A stretch of DNA of 37,063 bases from a virus: positions 1 to 37,063 of the IMG/VR virus record IMGVR_UViG_3300021961_000269; one strand, 5' to 3'. Positions 15,155-22,077 of the stretch are shown here, in pieces (position 1 is the stretch's first letter; each line of letters starts with the position of its first letter). A program made the position numbers and the translations under genes. A model generated the notes under the pieces. It ran no database searches. It was not told the origin of the DNA and saw only the letters and a list, made by a program, of their open reading frames with translations.

Positions 15155-16371
15155 TGAAACACGAATCTAATATATATTTTACAACTTTTACTAGAAAAAC
15201 ACATACTCTTGATTCTCAAAAAGAATATTACGATAAACCAGAAATAGTATCTATTTTAAATGAAAATAATCTTTCTAGTTTGTTAGATTACCATTTGAGA
15301 AGAAATACCTACAATACTTTAATTTCTTTTAAGTCTGAAGATATTTATTCTACTTCTGAAGTTGGTCCAATCTTTTTTAAAGATGAAGACTCTATAAAAA
15401 AACTTCATAATATTTTTCAACTTCCAGATAATAAAAACTCTGGCTTTTTAATGCCAGGACTAATTAGTTTTTCTAAAAACATAGTAGTTTTTGAAATGCC
15501 ACCAACTTACAAATTAGTATCTCACATTCCTTTAGCTAAAGAACAAATTAGCGAAGAAATTGCAAGTACTCATACAGTTGAATCTTATATTCCAATTCCT
15601 TGGCAAATTTATGTAGCTATATTTAATAATGACTACATGCTTGTGGATACTTATATGTTTTATTCTAGAAATTCTATTATTACATCTGGGGTAGAAGAAA
15701 ACATTTACTCTCCTGCTCTTCCAAACTTTTATTCTAATGGTTTGCTTTGTAGACCATTTTATGCTTCTACTGATGACATAAATAAATATCCTAAAGATAT
15801 TTCTGGAGTTATTGCAGCAGCATATGACTCCGTTTGGAATAGTGGATGGAACGCAGACTTGGTTGATACAATTATTGATACCGGTTTTACTGCTTCTCAT
15901 TCTAGCGAAACTTCTATTCATTCTCGTAAATTTTTCATTGAAAAAGATGCTCAAGAAAAATATACTAAATATTTAAGTTTATTGTCCAATATTTCCTATG
16001 GAGCTAGAGACAAAGCTTGGGCCATATACGTTCGTGCTATCTCAGATTTTGATCTAGAAGAAGTAATTAATTCTTTGTTCTCTCCTCCTGCTATTTCTCA
16101 AATTTGGGATCGTGACTTTGATCTTCAAAGAGATGAATTAGCTGAACAATTTGAACAGCATGCCGATGAAGATTATTCAGAAGAGGATGTAGAAAATTAT
16201 ATTTCTGATAATTTTGTTAATCCTCGTCAAAAGAATAAATCTTTTAAACATGTTCTACATGGTATAATAGCCCATAGCTCTGCAAGTAATTTGTACGCTC
16301 TTTCTAACCATTTAAATGTTGGATATAATGCAGCTATTTCTACTGTTTTACGCAATATGACTGTTGTTTAG
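15154..16371 (+). CDS. putative E2-like paralogue B, 405 aa
   Basis: Paralogue of the preceding gene: IPWQIYVAIF, then ALPN (LPN 189-191) and Cys199 (NGLLCRPF), then WNSGWNADL. The LPN-to-Cys spacing is 8 residues, as in paralogue A, and 15 in the 630-aa protein. The C-terminal half is acidic and helical, ending in a segment (ASNLYALSNHLNVGYNAAIS) that looks like a small helix-turn-helix. As the last gene before a promoter-like region it probably ends the cassette operon. Three E2-like proteins would suggest different substrates or partners; this is inference. Confidence 0.5.
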   Translation: MKHESNIYFTTFTRKTHTLDSQKEYYDKPEIVSILNENNLSSLLDYHLRRNTYNTLISFKSEDIYSTSEVGPIFFKDEDSIKKLHNIFQLPDNKNSGFLMPGLISFSKNIVVFEMPPTYKLVSHIPLAKEQISEEIASTHTVESYIPIPWQIYVAIFNNDYMLVDTYMFYSRNSIITSGVEENIYSPALPNFYSNGLLCRPFYASTDDINKYPKDISGVIAAAYDSVWNSGWNADLVDTIIDTGFTASHSSETSIHSRKFFIEKDAQEKYTKYLSLLSNISYGARDKAWAIYVRAISDFDLEEVINSLFSPPAISQIWDRDFDLQRDELAEQFEQHADEDYSEEDVENYISDNFVNPRQKNKSFKHVLHGIIAHSSASNLYALSNHLNVGYNAAISTVLRNMTVV

Positions 16372-16385
16372 ACTTGTTAATATTC

Positions 16386-16429
16386 CCTTTTTGCGATACT
16401 ATATATACATAGATAAACTTGCAAAAAGG
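16386..16429 (+). promoter_or_regulatory. promoter with 9-bp inverted-repeat operator
   Basis: A perfect inverted repeat, CCTTTTTGC at 16386-16394 and GCAAAAAGG at 16421-16429, flanks a TACTATATATAC stretch that looks like a -10 region. The right arm ends just before the ribosome binding region of the MerR-like gene at 16441. The arrangement suggests an operator bound by the MerR-like regulator itself, i.e. autoregulation (MerR proteins bind such repeats between or around promoter elements). A hairpin in the leader RNA is the alternative. Confidence 0.45.
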
Positions 16430-16440
16430 TGTTTAAAATT

Positions 16441-16747
16441 ATGGCTAAATCAAAGCTCAGTAATTACCCTACTTTTTCTAGAATAGAAGTATCTCACATT
16501 CTTAATGTATCTACGCTGACTATTGCTAATAGAGAAAAGAAACGGTAAATACCCTGAACCTAAAAGAGATTTAAATAAATATAGAATTTATACTTTAAAT
16601 GATATATTTAATTTACAACTTATAACATACAATCATATAGATCCAAAACCTATTATCTCAATTCTTTTCGATAAAGGTTATAAAGATCCAAAAATTGTTT
16701 CAGAAATGATAGATCAAGTACTTTCTAGAAGGAACTCAAATGTCTAA
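16441..16747 (+). CDS. MerR-like HTH protein, +1 frameshift at CGG, about 101 aa
   Basis: Codons from ATG 16441 encode a helix-turn-helix (SRIEVSHILNVSTLTIANREKK) and then reach CGG TAA at 16543-16548. If the C of CGG is skipped, GGT is read as Gly and the protein continues as KKGKYPEPKR, then YRIYTLNDI, exactly the wing of MerR/excisionase-type proteins, to the stop at 16745-16747. Without the shift only a 35-residue fragment is made. Slippage from AAA to AAC would give EKNGKYPEP instead. The gene overlaps the next by 8 nt. It is probably a DNA-binding regulator; see the CGG finding. Confidence 0.7.
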
Positions 16748-16988
16748 CCCAAACACAGATTCAGAAGACATTTCCTTAGTAGATGTTGTATCAGAGCATG
16801 TTTCTACTGATGTTATAGCAGATATTAAATCTGGAATATTTAATCTTTTTAATAATCTATACCAAAATTATTCTTTTCAATATGGACCTATTGATGGAAT
16901 GATTATGTCTATAGAATATTTAAAGAGTATAATAGATTTCTTCCAAACTACTTTGGATGAAAATATAAATAATAATAACAATAAATAA
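16740..16988 (+). CDS. hypothetical acidic protein, 82 aa
   Basis: Unrecognised. The ATG at 16740 lies inside the end of the MerR-like gene after an AGAAGGA site. The product is acidic and helical with Ile/Leu/Phe-rich amphipathic stretches and an Asn-rich tail. It sits just ahead of the SSB gene, so a replication-related role is possible but not shown. Confidence 0.7.
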   Translation: MSNPNTDSEDISLVDVVSEHVSTDVIADIKSGIFNLFNNLYQNYSFQYGPIDGMIMSIEYLKSIIDFFQTTLDENINNNNNK

Positions 16989-17012
16989 TTAAAACGACTA
17001 ATAGGAGACAAA

Positions 17013-17429
17013 ATGTTAGATCCAAAGAATGTAGTTTCTTTGACGGCCGGAGTTGTGGCTGACCCAGAAATGATAAATGATAGAATAGCAAAGCTTAGAG
17101 TTGCAGTTGATTATGCTGGATCCGAAAAGGGTTCTTCCGCTGCTTCCGGTTATTTTGATATAGTTTACTATCTCAAAGACGGAGATTCATTTGCTTCAAA
17201 GAATGCTTCTTTCGTTCATTCTCAAATAACTGGCAACAAAATGAAGAAAGGCTCCCAAATTCAACTTATTGGTAGACTTGTTCAGGAACGTTGGCAGCAA
17301 GACAATCAGAACCGTTCACGAGTAGTTATAGTTGCAGAGTCACTTTCTTATGTTGGCTCAGCTTCAAAGCCTGCTTCAGACAAACAAGAAGCAACAAGCA
17401 CTAACTCTTTCGTTCCTGATCAGTTCTAA
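17013..17429 (+). CDS. ssb: single-stranded DNA-binding protein, 138 aa
   Basis: OB-fold SSB. The start LTAGVVADPEM, strand IAKLRVAVDY, aromatic SGYFDIVYYL, then a GSQIQLIGRLVQERWQQ turn and RVVIVAESLSYVG follow the bacterial SSB pattern. A flexible Ser/Thr/Gln linker ends with FVPDQF, a degenerate form of the acidic SSB tip that recruits replication proteins. Length is normal for a phage SSB. An AGGAGACAAA site precedes the ATG. Codons are somewhat richer in G/C than neighbours, as expected of an abundant protein. It overlaps the next gene by one base. Confidence 0.8.
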   Translation: MLDPKNVVSLTAGVVADPEMINDRIAKLRVAVDYAGSEKGSSAASGYFDIVYYLKDGDSFASKNASFVHSQITGNKMKKGSQIQLIGRLVQERWQQDNQNRSRVVIVAESLSYVGSASKPASDKQEATSTNSFVPDQF

Positions 17430-18196
17430 TGGAAGATGAATTTTCTAACGAAGAGATTGAACAACTAGTTCAATTAGCTTTATCGGAAGATAAAAATAAA
17501 TTTTATCCTTCTAATGGGCTTCATTTGGGGTATGCCGAAAGTTCTTTGCTAGAAAATTTAGCAACTAAACTAGAAAATAAATTTACACATTCAGAACTTT
17601 CTGATATTATAAAAGATTTAAGATCTGATTTAGTTGCTAATAAAATTTCTTTCACAATTAAGGATTTGCATACTCAAACTCTTAATTGTAGAAAGTGCAA
17701 AAACTTCACTCCAGCACCAAATCTTCCTATGTGGAATGTAAAGGACCCTGACGTTGTTTTTGTATTAGATTATCCAATCTATAACAAAGAAGTCGCAGAG
17801 TTCTTTTTAAATACTTTAAAGTCTACAAATTTTTCTTCTGATAAAGTTTGTTTGACATATTTAAACAGATGCCCTTATCCTAAAAGAAAGTTTGAATCTC
17901 AAGAGATCTTTAATTGTTCATCTTATTTACACTTAGAGTTACAGCTATTGAATCCAAAATTAATAGTTTCTTTAGGTTCTGTTTCTTCTACCGCTTTATT
18001 TGGCGATGAATTAACCATAAAAGATTATAGAGGAAAAGTAACTTGGATAGGATCTTGGCCTGTTTTAGTTACTTATTCACCAACTCACATAGCAAAGACT
18101 ACTTCTCATTTGGTAGAAAACTTTCAAAATGATATGGCCTTTGCTTACGATTATCTCTATAAAAAGGAGAACAATAATGACATCGATTCAAACTGA
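17429..18196 (+). CDS. uracil-DNA-glycosylase family 4/5-like protein, 255 aa
   Basis: An N-terminal extension of about 75 residues is followed by a UDG-superfamily-like domain: CRKC (NCRKCKNF), VVFVLDYP, LTYLNRCPYP, a Cys in IFNCSSYL, LNPKLIVSLGSVSSTALFG and a C-terminal PVLVTYSPTHIAK in the place of the HPS/HPA motif. The four cysteines are arranged as in Fe-S family-4 enzymes. Family members remove uracil from DNA; some relatives are single-strand-DNA repair or crosslinking variants. Direct linkage to SSB supports a DNA role. Divergence in the catalytic motif makes the exact activity uncertain. Confidence 0.7.
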   Translation: MEDEFSNEEIEQLVQLALSEDKNKFYPSNGLHLGYAESSLLENLATKLENKFTHSELSDIIKDLRSDLVANKISFTIKDLHTQTLNCRKCKNFTPAPNLPMWNVKDPDVVFVLDYPIYNKEVAEFFLNTLKSTNFSSDKVCLTYLNRCPYPKRKFESQEIFNCSSYLHLELQLLNPKLIVSLGSVSSTALFGDELTIKDYRGKVTWIGSWPVLVTYSPTHIAKTTSHLVENFQNDMAFAYDYLYKKENNNDIDSN

Positions 18197-18542
18197 AAGC
18201 TCTTTTGATAAAGAACTTGATTCTTTTAAGGCTGTTGTTTTAAAAGATGTGCGAAATGAGTCTACTGAAGAAGACAAACAGTATCTTCTTGAAAATTTAG
18301 ATTTATGGCTATATTGTTTACAAACAACAAGAAGAGACGTTGAGTTTCAATTAAGTTCTCAAAAATCAAAAGATAAAATTTCTTACCATGAACTTAAAGC
18401 TTCAAATCCTTCAGAGCAAGATATTATCGAATATAATAAGAAAAAAGACAAATGGAAAATGGGAGCAATTCGTTTTCTTTCTGCCATAGAAAAAAGAATG
18501 CTCTATGTAAAGATTCTTATAAAGGATAATAGCAATGCCTGA
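18177..18542 (+). CDS. hypothetical helical protein, 121 aa
   Basis: Unrecognised. I chose the ATG at 18177 because AAAAAGGAG lies just before it, giving a 20-nt overlap with the UDG-like gene. The protein is charged and helical with no cysteine motif. Its TGA overlaps the ATG of the following frameshifted gene by 8 nt. Confidence 0.7.
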   Translation: MTSIQTESSFDKELDSFKAVVLKDVRNESTEEDKQYLLENLDLWLYCLQTTRRDVEFQLSSQKSKDKISYHELKASNPSEQDIIEYNKKKDKWKMGAIRFLSAIEKRMLYVKILIKDNSNA

Positions 18543-19078
18543 TATTTTACGGATGTACTTTAAAATCAATTAGTTCTGTAGAAACTGAATGGAATGAAGA
18601 AAAATCTTTTTTCTTTCATCAGTATATTAACAGTTATAAAGATTGGTTTGTTTACTCTTCTAAAACAATGAAAAAAGACGCTGCTTTATTTTTAGCTGAT
18701 CTTTTTTCTATGTCTCATGGAAGAATAAGTCATCCGGAAAAATCAGATTTTGATTTTTGGTCCATCGCCCCTATAAATGTATTTAGATACAAATTAACAA
18801 AAGATTTTAATTATGATTTACTTTATTATCCTGCTGATTTTTATATTGTTGATGGGTATATAGTAGAGGGCGCTTATTGGTCTAATGGTTTTATTTATCA
18901 AGTTAGAAATGAAGATCTTAATAAAAACAATTACTTAAATGAAGTTTTAGAAATAAATCTTTTTATAGATAAAAAAACTAAAACTATTTATGATTATCCA
19001 CAACCTGATCTTTCTTTTGCTGATATAATAAATCAATACTGCCCTGGTAGCTCAGTGGATAGAGCAACGGACTTCTAA
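18535..19078 (+). CDS. hypothetical protein, +1 frameshift at CGG, about 180 aa
   Basis: ATG 18535 follows an AAAGGA site and overlaps the upstream stop. The frame ATG CCT GAT ATT TTA CGG closes six codons later. Skipping the C of CGG (18550) gives GGA and a long open frame (MPDIL, then GCTLKSISSVETEWNEE) to 19078. The upstream part of that frame has no ATG before 18668, which would discard 40 coding-like codons. The product is aromatic-rich and unrecognised. The last 12 codons lie inside tRNA-Arg and the stop TAA is in its anticodon loop. The local ATTTTACGGA is identical to that in the gene at 22074. Confidence 0.6.
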
Positions 19079-19113
19079 TCCGCAGGTCGTAGGTTCGACT
19101 CCTACTCAGGGCG
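19041..19113 (+). tRNA. tRNA-Arg (UCU)
   Basis: Complete cloverleaf: acceptor GCCCTGG with TCAGGGC, D arm GCTC...GAGC, anticodon stem ACGGA/TCCGC with loop CTTCTAA (anticodon TCT), T arm GTAGG-TTCGACT-CCTAC. It reads AGA, the dominant Arg codon of this AT-rich genome. No CCA is encoded. Its first 38 nt overlap the end of the preceding protein gene. Confidence 0.95.
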
Positions 19114-19122
19114 CATTTAATT

Positions 19123-19194
<72 letters not shown>

Positions 19195-19198
19195 CTCT

Positions 19199-19483
19199 AT
19201 GAAAAAATTAAATCCACATACACTAGTTGGAGGTCAACGTTTATCTAACGTTCATGACCCATCCAAATGCGTTGGTCAATATTGTACTATTCATAATTTT
19301 TCAAATCACCATATGGTTAATTGGCCACAAAATTGGCGTATGGATCGAGGAATAATGGAGCGCATATGTCCTCATGGTATAGGTCATCCAGATCCAGATG
19401 ATCCTAAATTTAAAAACGAATACGAAGCAGTTCATGGATGTGACGGCTGCTGCGAACGTCAACCGACTCCTATTCTCGGTTGA
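19199..19483 (+). CDS. conserved actinophage-type His/Cys protein, 94 aa
   Basis: The motifs CVGQYC, IHNFSNHHM, WPQNWR, ERICPHGIGHPDPDD and VHGCDGCC are those of a small protein family I associate with actinobacteriophages, of unknown function. Five to seven Cys and several His residues suggest metal binding. The ATG lies 4 nt after tRNA-Thr with no room for a normal ribosome binding site outside the tRNA 3' end, so translation may depend on tRNA processing or be leaderless-like. Confidence 0.8.
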   Translation: MKKLNPHTLVGGQRLSNVHDPSKCVGQYCTIHNFSNHHMVNWPQNWRMDRGIMERICPHGIGHPDPDDPKFKNEYEAVHGCDGCCERQPTPILG

Positions 19484-19487
19484 ACAG

Positions 19488-19580
19488 GGGCTAATAAGCA
19501 TTGAGAGTTAGCGAACCTTTCAGTTTCTTAGGTGGGACAATAGGCAAAATCTAAGATAGCTAACTTGTGCTCATTAGCTC
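19488..19580 (+). ncRNA. structured RNA with stacked stems
   Basis: The 177-nt gap between the 94-aa and KTSC genes holds a multi-stem fold: 19488-19495 with 19573-19580 (8 bp, one G-U), 19498-19500 with 19568-19570, 19506-19512 (AGTTAGC) with 19559-19565, and 19526-19531 (TCTTAG) with 19551-19556. Internal loops are purine-rich. There is no ORF and no T-run. It directly follows the tRNA-containing transcript, so it may be a processed small RNA; no known family is recognised. Confidence 0.5.
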
Positions 19581-19587
19581 TGATTTT

Positions 19588-19636
19588 AGTGGAGTGTAGC
19601 ACTTGCTCAAGGGTCTGCTAAGTGCTACACTCCACT
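19588..19636 (+). other. 17-bp perfect hairpin
   Basis: 19588-19604 (AGTGGAGTGTAGCACTT) is perfectly complementary to 19620-19636, with a 15-nt loop. No T-tract follows (TCTACCAC), so it is not a typical terminator; a role as RNase III site, RNA-stabilising end, or protein-binding palindrome in DNA is possible. It ends 24 nt before the KTSC gene. Confidence 0.6.
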
Positions 19637-19660
19637 TCTACCACTTTCAGGAGAACCACA

Positions 19661-19981
19661 ATGAGAATAACTTATTCCGATAATCAAACAGTCGCCTATA
19701 CCGCTATAGACGACAGCGCTTTTATTAAAAAATTAACTTATAATTATCCTACTAAAATATTAGTTGTTGAATTTAATTCAAAATCTATTTGGGCTTATGC
19801 TGATATTTCTAAGAAATCTTTTGATGAAATTATAAAAGCTGAGTCTGTAGGATCTTACTTTAATAAAAATATTAGAAATAAAAAAAGATCAGTTCAAATA
19901 GTTAAAGTAACAGACGATGGTCTTGTTCAAGTTTCTTCTCAAGATGCTCTCCTGCCTGTTAGAAAGTTAAAAATAAAATAA
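19661..19981 (+). CDS. KTSC-domain protein, 106 aa
   Basis: Residues about 14-75 match the KTSC domain: DSAFIKKLTYNYPTK, LVVEFNSKSIWAYADI, then SFDEIIKAESVGSYFNKNIR. This small beta-rich domain, named from a lysyl-tRNA-synthetase C-terminus, is common in phages and bacteria and thought to bind nucleic acid or proteins; its role is not settled. ATG 19661 has a CAGGAGAACC site. Its stop abuts the next gene. Confidence 0.8.
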   Translation: MRITYSDNQTVAYTAIDDSAFIKKLTYNYPTKILVVEFNSKSIWAYADISKKSFDEIIKAESVGSYFNKNIRNKKRSVQIVKVTDDGLVQVSSQDALLPVRKLKIK

Positions 19982-20166
19982 TGGGCAAACGAAAAAAGCA
20001 CAAAAAACGAAGTTATTATAACGACTACTATAATTATGATAATTATAATTATGTTAGTTGGTATTCTCAATCAGCTTCACATAAAGACATAGACGCTATA
20101 GCGATTAAAGTATTTGGATCTTTATTATCTTCTAACTTTAAAACATCGCATAGCGATCCTGCATAG
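19981..20166 (+). CDS. small Tyr/Asn/Lys-rich protein, 61 aa
   Basis: Unrecognised. The start is highly basic (MGKRKKHKKR), followed by a Tyr/Asn/Asp low-complexity stretch (YYNDYYNYDNYNY) and a short helix. Probably disordered at the N-terminus and possibly nucleic-acid binding. Its ATG overlaps the KTSC stop by one base; the proteasome-like gene begins 17 nt after its stop from its own promoter. Confidence 0.6.
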   Translation: MGKRKKHKKRSYYNDYYNYDNYNYVSWYSQSASHKDIDAIAIKVFGSLLSSNFKTSHSDPA

Positions 20167-20168
20167 TG

Positions 20169-20174
20169 TATAAT
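20169..20174 (+). promoter_or_regulatory. -10 box for leaderless proteasome-like gene
   Basis: A perfect TATAAT ends 8 nt before the ATG at 20183, and no Shine-Dalgarno fits between them. Transcription would begin at or next to the A of ATG, giving a leaderless mRNA as is common in Actinobacteria. No obvious -35 is seen in the end of the upstream gene. Confidence 0.6.
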
Positions 20175-20182
20175 ATATATCT

Positions 20183-20803
20183 ATGACTACAATAGTTGCG
20201 ATACAAGGAGATGACTTTGCCGTAGTAGGCTATGATTCTAGAATATCGTCTATGGATAGTTCTGGTTATGTTTCTCAAGTTTTTACTCTTGGAGAAAGCT
20301 GTGCAAAAGTTGCTACCAATGGAAAATATATACTTGGAGCAGCTGGAGATGTTAGAGCAATAAATATTCTTCATCACGTTTTTCAACCACCAGCCCCTGC
20401 AGCTGGATTAAAAGGAACTAAATTAGATAAGTTTTTTACTAATAATTTTATTCCTGCTTTGAGAGATTGTTTTGAAAAACAAGGTTATGCTGCTCCAGAT
20501 ACTGATGAAAAGCAGCATATAGCTGAACAGGGTTCTACTGTTATGGTAGTTGTAAATGGCACCATTTATATTGTTGATGGCGATTATTCTTGGGCTTCTG
20601 ATGTTAGTGGAATCTATGCTCTTGGCACTGGTGCTCCTTATGCTTTAGGCGCTTTACATATGAATAAAACTTCTTCTCAAAAAAAGACCTTAGGAATTCA
20701 CACTGCAAAAACTCTTGTTTTGAAAGCTCTTTCTGTAGCTGGCAAATTTGATCCACATACTGGATCTCCTTTTAAAACAATTGTTCAAGATTATAATAAA
20801 TAA
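20183..20803 (+). CDS. 20S proteasome beta / HslV-like Ntn hydrolase, 206 aa
   Basis: Predicted threonine peptidase. The N-terminus MTTIVAI exposes Thr1 after Met removal, as in HslV, with no propeptide. Counting from Thr1, Asp17 lies in GYDSR, a Lys in SCAKVATNGKY takes the Lys33 position with a short insertion, GAAGD and the C-terminal ALGTGAPYALGAL match the family glycine and Ser-Gly-type motifs. Length is normal for a beta subunit. No alpha subunit or Pup gene is seen. The AAA+ ATPase at 9538 is a candidate partner. A non-proteolytic Ntn role cannot be excluded. Confidence 0.75.
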   Translation: MTTIVAIQGDDFAVVGYDSRISSMDSSGYVSQVFTLGESCAKVATNGKYILGAAGDVRAINILHHVFQPPAPAAGLKGTKLDKFFTNNFIPALRDCFEKQGYAAPDTDEKQHIAEQGSTVMVVVNGTIYIVDGDYSWASDVSGIYALGTGAPYALGALHMNKTSSQKKTLGIHTAKTLVLKALSVAGKFDPHTGSPFKTIVQDYNK

Positions 20804-20846
20804 CTCTATTTTTTTTACTAAAGACCACACCTAGTAAGGAACTATT

Positions 20847-21479
20847 ATGGTTGAACATACTTTTCTTGACCCTGCTCCAAAATTAAGCGATGCTTACTTA
20901 AATGATTGGTTCAAGAAAGAATACCAGCATATGTCTGATTTATACTGTGATGGAGATATCTTTAGATTATCTCAAGTAAAAGACAAAGCTTTTTATTTAT
21001 CTGAATATATGCGAGCTTTGTACGTTCTTCAGCTTCATGGTTTTTCTGAACTTCCAAAATATTCTATTGCACCTCATGTTGCTAGAGATGTATTAATAAA
21101 TTATAAAAAAGTATCAGAAGATAAAATCAAAGATCCAGATTTTAAGATTTCCTCAGTTATTTCTGGTAAAGATAAATCAGGAAAACGTAAAGATAAATAT
21201 GAAGAAGTCACTCAATGGTGCAAGCAGAATGCTGGAAAAAAGGTAAAAGTCAAAGATGTTGCAGAGTTAGTTGGTTGGTCTTATCCTACTGCTAATAATT
21301 TTGTTCAATCCAGAGTTGATCTATTTGTCAAATTTTCTCATGGAGTGTATACTCTTAGAAATCCAGACGATGATCGTGCTAAGGATAAGCAGGTAAGTGT
21401 TGTTAAAGAAAAAAATATTGTTGTTGAAAGAAAAGCTAAACGAAATGCGCCAACAAAAGGACGTCCCAAAAAAGTGTAA
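20847..21479 (+). CDS. winged-helix-like DNA-binding protein, 210 aa
   Basis: Residues about 115-175 (KYEEVTQWCKQN, then VKVKDVAELVGWSYPTANNFVQS and FVKFSHGVYTLRN) look like a winged helix with recognition helix and wing. The C-terminus is basic and ends with GRPKK, an AT-hook-like motif suited to AT-rich DNA. The first 110 residues are unrecognised. An AAGGAAC site precedes the ATG. It may be a transcription regulator. The start of the next gene lies within its 3' end. Confidence 0.65.
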   Translation: MVEHTFLDPAPKLSDAYLNDWFKKEYQHMSDLYCDGDIFRLSQVKDKAFYLSEYMRALYVLQLHGFSELPKYSIAPHVARDVLINYKKVSEDKIKDPDFKISSVISGKDKSGKRKDKYEEVTQWCKQNAGKKVKVKDVAELVGWSYPTANNFVQSRVDLFVKFSHGVYTLRNPDDDRAKDKQVSVVKEKNIVVERKAKRNAPTKGRPKKV

Positions 21480-21618
21480 CGTTTGCGGAGTAGTATCTAC
21501 AAACGTTAGAAAAGTTGGAAAATCTTATGCCTATAATACTGATAAAAATCTTTTAGACAAGTATATGTGCTTTGAATGCACATATGAAGTATGGCTTCAG
21601 AAAGGCATTAATAAATGA
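21445..21618 (+). CDS. zinc-ribbon protein, 57 aa
   Basis: ATG 21445 lies 35 nt inside the upstream gene in another frame. The protein carries CNVCG and, 28 residues on, CFEC, a typical four-Cys zinc ribbon or treble clef. Its stop overlaps the next ATG (ATGA). Small Cys4 proteins of this kind recur through this region; the function is unknown. Confidence 0.65.
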   Translation: MRQQKDVPKKCNVCGVVSTNVRKVGKSYAYNTDKNLLDKYMCFECTYEVWLQKGINK

Positions 21619-21719
21619 AATTTACTAAAGAGTCATTTAAAAACGCAGTTATAAACATAGCTTATGTAATTAAAGTTTTGTTTATGTTTATATTTATAAT
21701 AGCTAATCCATCAATTTAA
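21615..21719 (+). CDS. small single-span membrane protein, 34 aa
   Basis: Begins in an ATGA overlap with the zinc-ribbon gene. A short polar N-terminus is followed by a hydrophobic helix (IAYVIKVLFMFIFIIA), consistent with one membrane span. An AAGGAG for the next gene overlaps its stop. Supported by exact coupling and composition only. Confidence 0.45.
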   Translation: MKFTKESFKNAVINIAYVIKVLFMFIFIIANPSI

Positions 21720-21727
21720 GGAGCTTT

Positions 21728-21979
21728 ATGCCTTATATAGAACCAATACGAAGAACCGAAATCTTATTTCAAGGTTCTAGACCAGTTACTTCTGGTGAAC
21801 TTAATTATTTAATTACATGTCTTGTAGATGAGTATATTGCTCAACACGGTAAAAAATATAGCATTATAAATGAAGCAATTGGTGTTTTGGAATGTGCTAA
21901 ACTAGAACTATACAGAAGAATAGCTTCTCCTTATGAAGATTCTAAGATGGAACAAAATGGCGACGTTTATACTGTATGA
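21728..21979 (+). CDS. hypothetical protein, 83 aa
   Basis: Unrecognised. AAGGAGC precedes the ATG. A charged, helical, soluble protein (GELNYLITCLVDEYIAQHG, then YSIINEAIGVLECAKLELYRR) resembling small phage proteins of unknown role. Coupled to the next gene by ATGA. Confidence 0.7.
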   Translation: MPYIEPIRRTEILFQGSRPVTSGELNYLITCLVDEYIAQHGKKYSIINEAIGVLECAKLELYRRIASPYEDSKMEQNGDVYTV

Positions 21980-22077
21980 AAGAATATTTTAACTTTGAAC
22001 CAAAAGCAGACAAAATTTTTATGATTACAGTTCTGTGTTTGTTGTCAATATCTTTAGTGTTAGGAATTATATTATGA
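21976..22077 (+). CDS. small single-span membrane protein, 33 aa
   Basis: Starts in an ATGA overlap and ends in another ATGA overlap with the kinase gene, so it is embedded in a coupled chain. The N-terminus is polar (MKEYFNFEPKADK) and the rest one hydrophobic helix (IFMITVLCLLSISLVLGI). A second tiny membrane protein after that at 21615. Confidence 0.5.
   Translation: MKEYFNFEPKADKIFMITVLCLLSISLVLGIIL

Noticed and set aside
15532-15954. Minus-strand open frame of 140 codons
   Set aside because: Fully antisense to the conserved E2-like paralogue; no start signal.
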